Shown: positions 5,992 through 6,308 of the stretch, one piece after another
Layout of the letters: each line of letters opens with the position of its first letter
How positions within the stretch are numbered: the first letter of the stretch is position 1
Source: Chthonomonadaceae bacterium
GTDB taxonomy: Bacteria > Armatimonadota > Chthonomonadetes > Chthonomonadales > Chthonomonadaceae
DNA: 6,308 nucleotides
Assembly (NCBI GenBank): GCA_025355115.1
Contig: JANXLO010000262.1
Span: forward strand, 1 to 6,308
Direction: 5' to 3'
Translations under genes and position numbers: made by a program
Notes under the pieces: generated by a model
Seen by the model: only the letters and a program-made list of their open reading frames with translations
Databases searched by the model: none
What the model was told of the DNA's origin: nothing

Positions 5992-6308
5992 GCGTAGTAT
6001 TCATCAACTATCCTCTCGAGACATTCACACCTACGTCGAGCGGTGCCCTTGCGACCATTCTATGGGAGTGCTGCCGTGTGGCGGAGCGACAGGGTAGAAA
6101 GCCTGTTGTGTTGACCCGAACCAGCAGGGAGGCTATGTTTCCCTGGCCGGCAACGGTTGCCATCGAGCCACCCGCGCTTCCCGCGCATCCTGCGCTTGTG
6201 AAAACGCTGCGGGCGCAGCGGCGTCTGACTGGCTGGCGACATCTTCGGCATCGGGCCTATGCGGTCCGCGTCGCCCATGCTCTTCGGCGAGAGAAGCTGG
6301 AGGGGATG
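5988..6308 (+). CDS. N-terminal part of a GT4-like glycosyltransferase (partial, 3' end outside the window)
   Basis: The frame runs open from GTG 5988 to the window edge, 107 codons with no stop. It begins SVVFINYPLETFTPTSSGAL, followed by a helix and RKPVVLTRTS. This is the usual start of GT-B glycosyltransferases: a first strand, a loop with small residues and Gly (TSSGA) facing the acceptor, then a helix and a second strand ending V-V-L-T-R. An in-frame TAG at 5979-5981 excludes an earlier start, and GGAGG at 5970-5974 is an acceptable if distant (13 bases) ribosome binding site for the GTG. The catalytic C-terminal domain with its E-x7-E motif is not in the window, so assignment to GT4 rests on the N-terminal pattern and on the neighbouring glycosyltransferases. 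Confidence 0.72.
   Translation, partial: MSVVFINYPLETFTPTSSGALATILWECCRVAERQGRKPVVLTRTSREAMFPWPATVAIEPPALPAHPALVKTLRAQRRLTGWRHLRHRAYAVRVAHALRREKLEGM

Overview
The window is a stretch of a bacterial surface-polysaccharide (exopolysaccharide, O-antigen or capsule type) gene cluster. All recognisable genes are on the + strand. In order they are: the tail of a glycosyltransferase (1-126), a membrane O-acyltransferase (about 211-1446), a GT4 glycosyltransferase (1621-2814), a GalE-type UDP-sugar 4-epimerase (2946-3926), a GHMP sugar kinase most like D-glycero-D-manno-heptose 7-phosphate kinase (3923-4921), a GT2 glycosyltransferase (4964-5947), and the head of another GT4-like glycosyltransferase running off the end (5988-6308). 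No tRNA, rRNA, CRISPR array, insertion sequence or integrase was seen. No gap between genes exceeds 300 bases. The longest is 1447-1620, and it holds the best regulatory signal in the window.

The sequence is moderately GC-rich, with purine-rich Shine-Dalgarno sequences and close gene packing. The mix of genes would fit a Gram-negative soil or water bacterium such as an acidobacterium or proteobacterium. That placement is a weak inference from style; no marker gene is present.

Working model (inference from families): the epimerase and the kinase prepare sugar precursors in the cytoplasm. At least four glycosyltransferases, two of them cut by the window edges, assemble a repeat unit on a lipid carrier. 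The acyltransferase adds acyl (probably acetyl) groups to the glycan at the inner membrane. No flippase, polymerase or export gene is inside the window, so the final product cannot be named.

Three points deserve attention. A near-consensus sigma-54 (-24/-12) promoter with correct spacing lies in the gap before the first complete glycosyltransferase and suggests RpoN control of the downstream genes. The acyltransferase reading frame carries its conserved N-terminal Arg-x10-His signature upstream of the first ATG, GTG or TTG in frame, so its start is either non-standard or broken. A 15-codon mini-ORF bridges the last two glycosyltransferase genes with stop/start overlaps at both ends.
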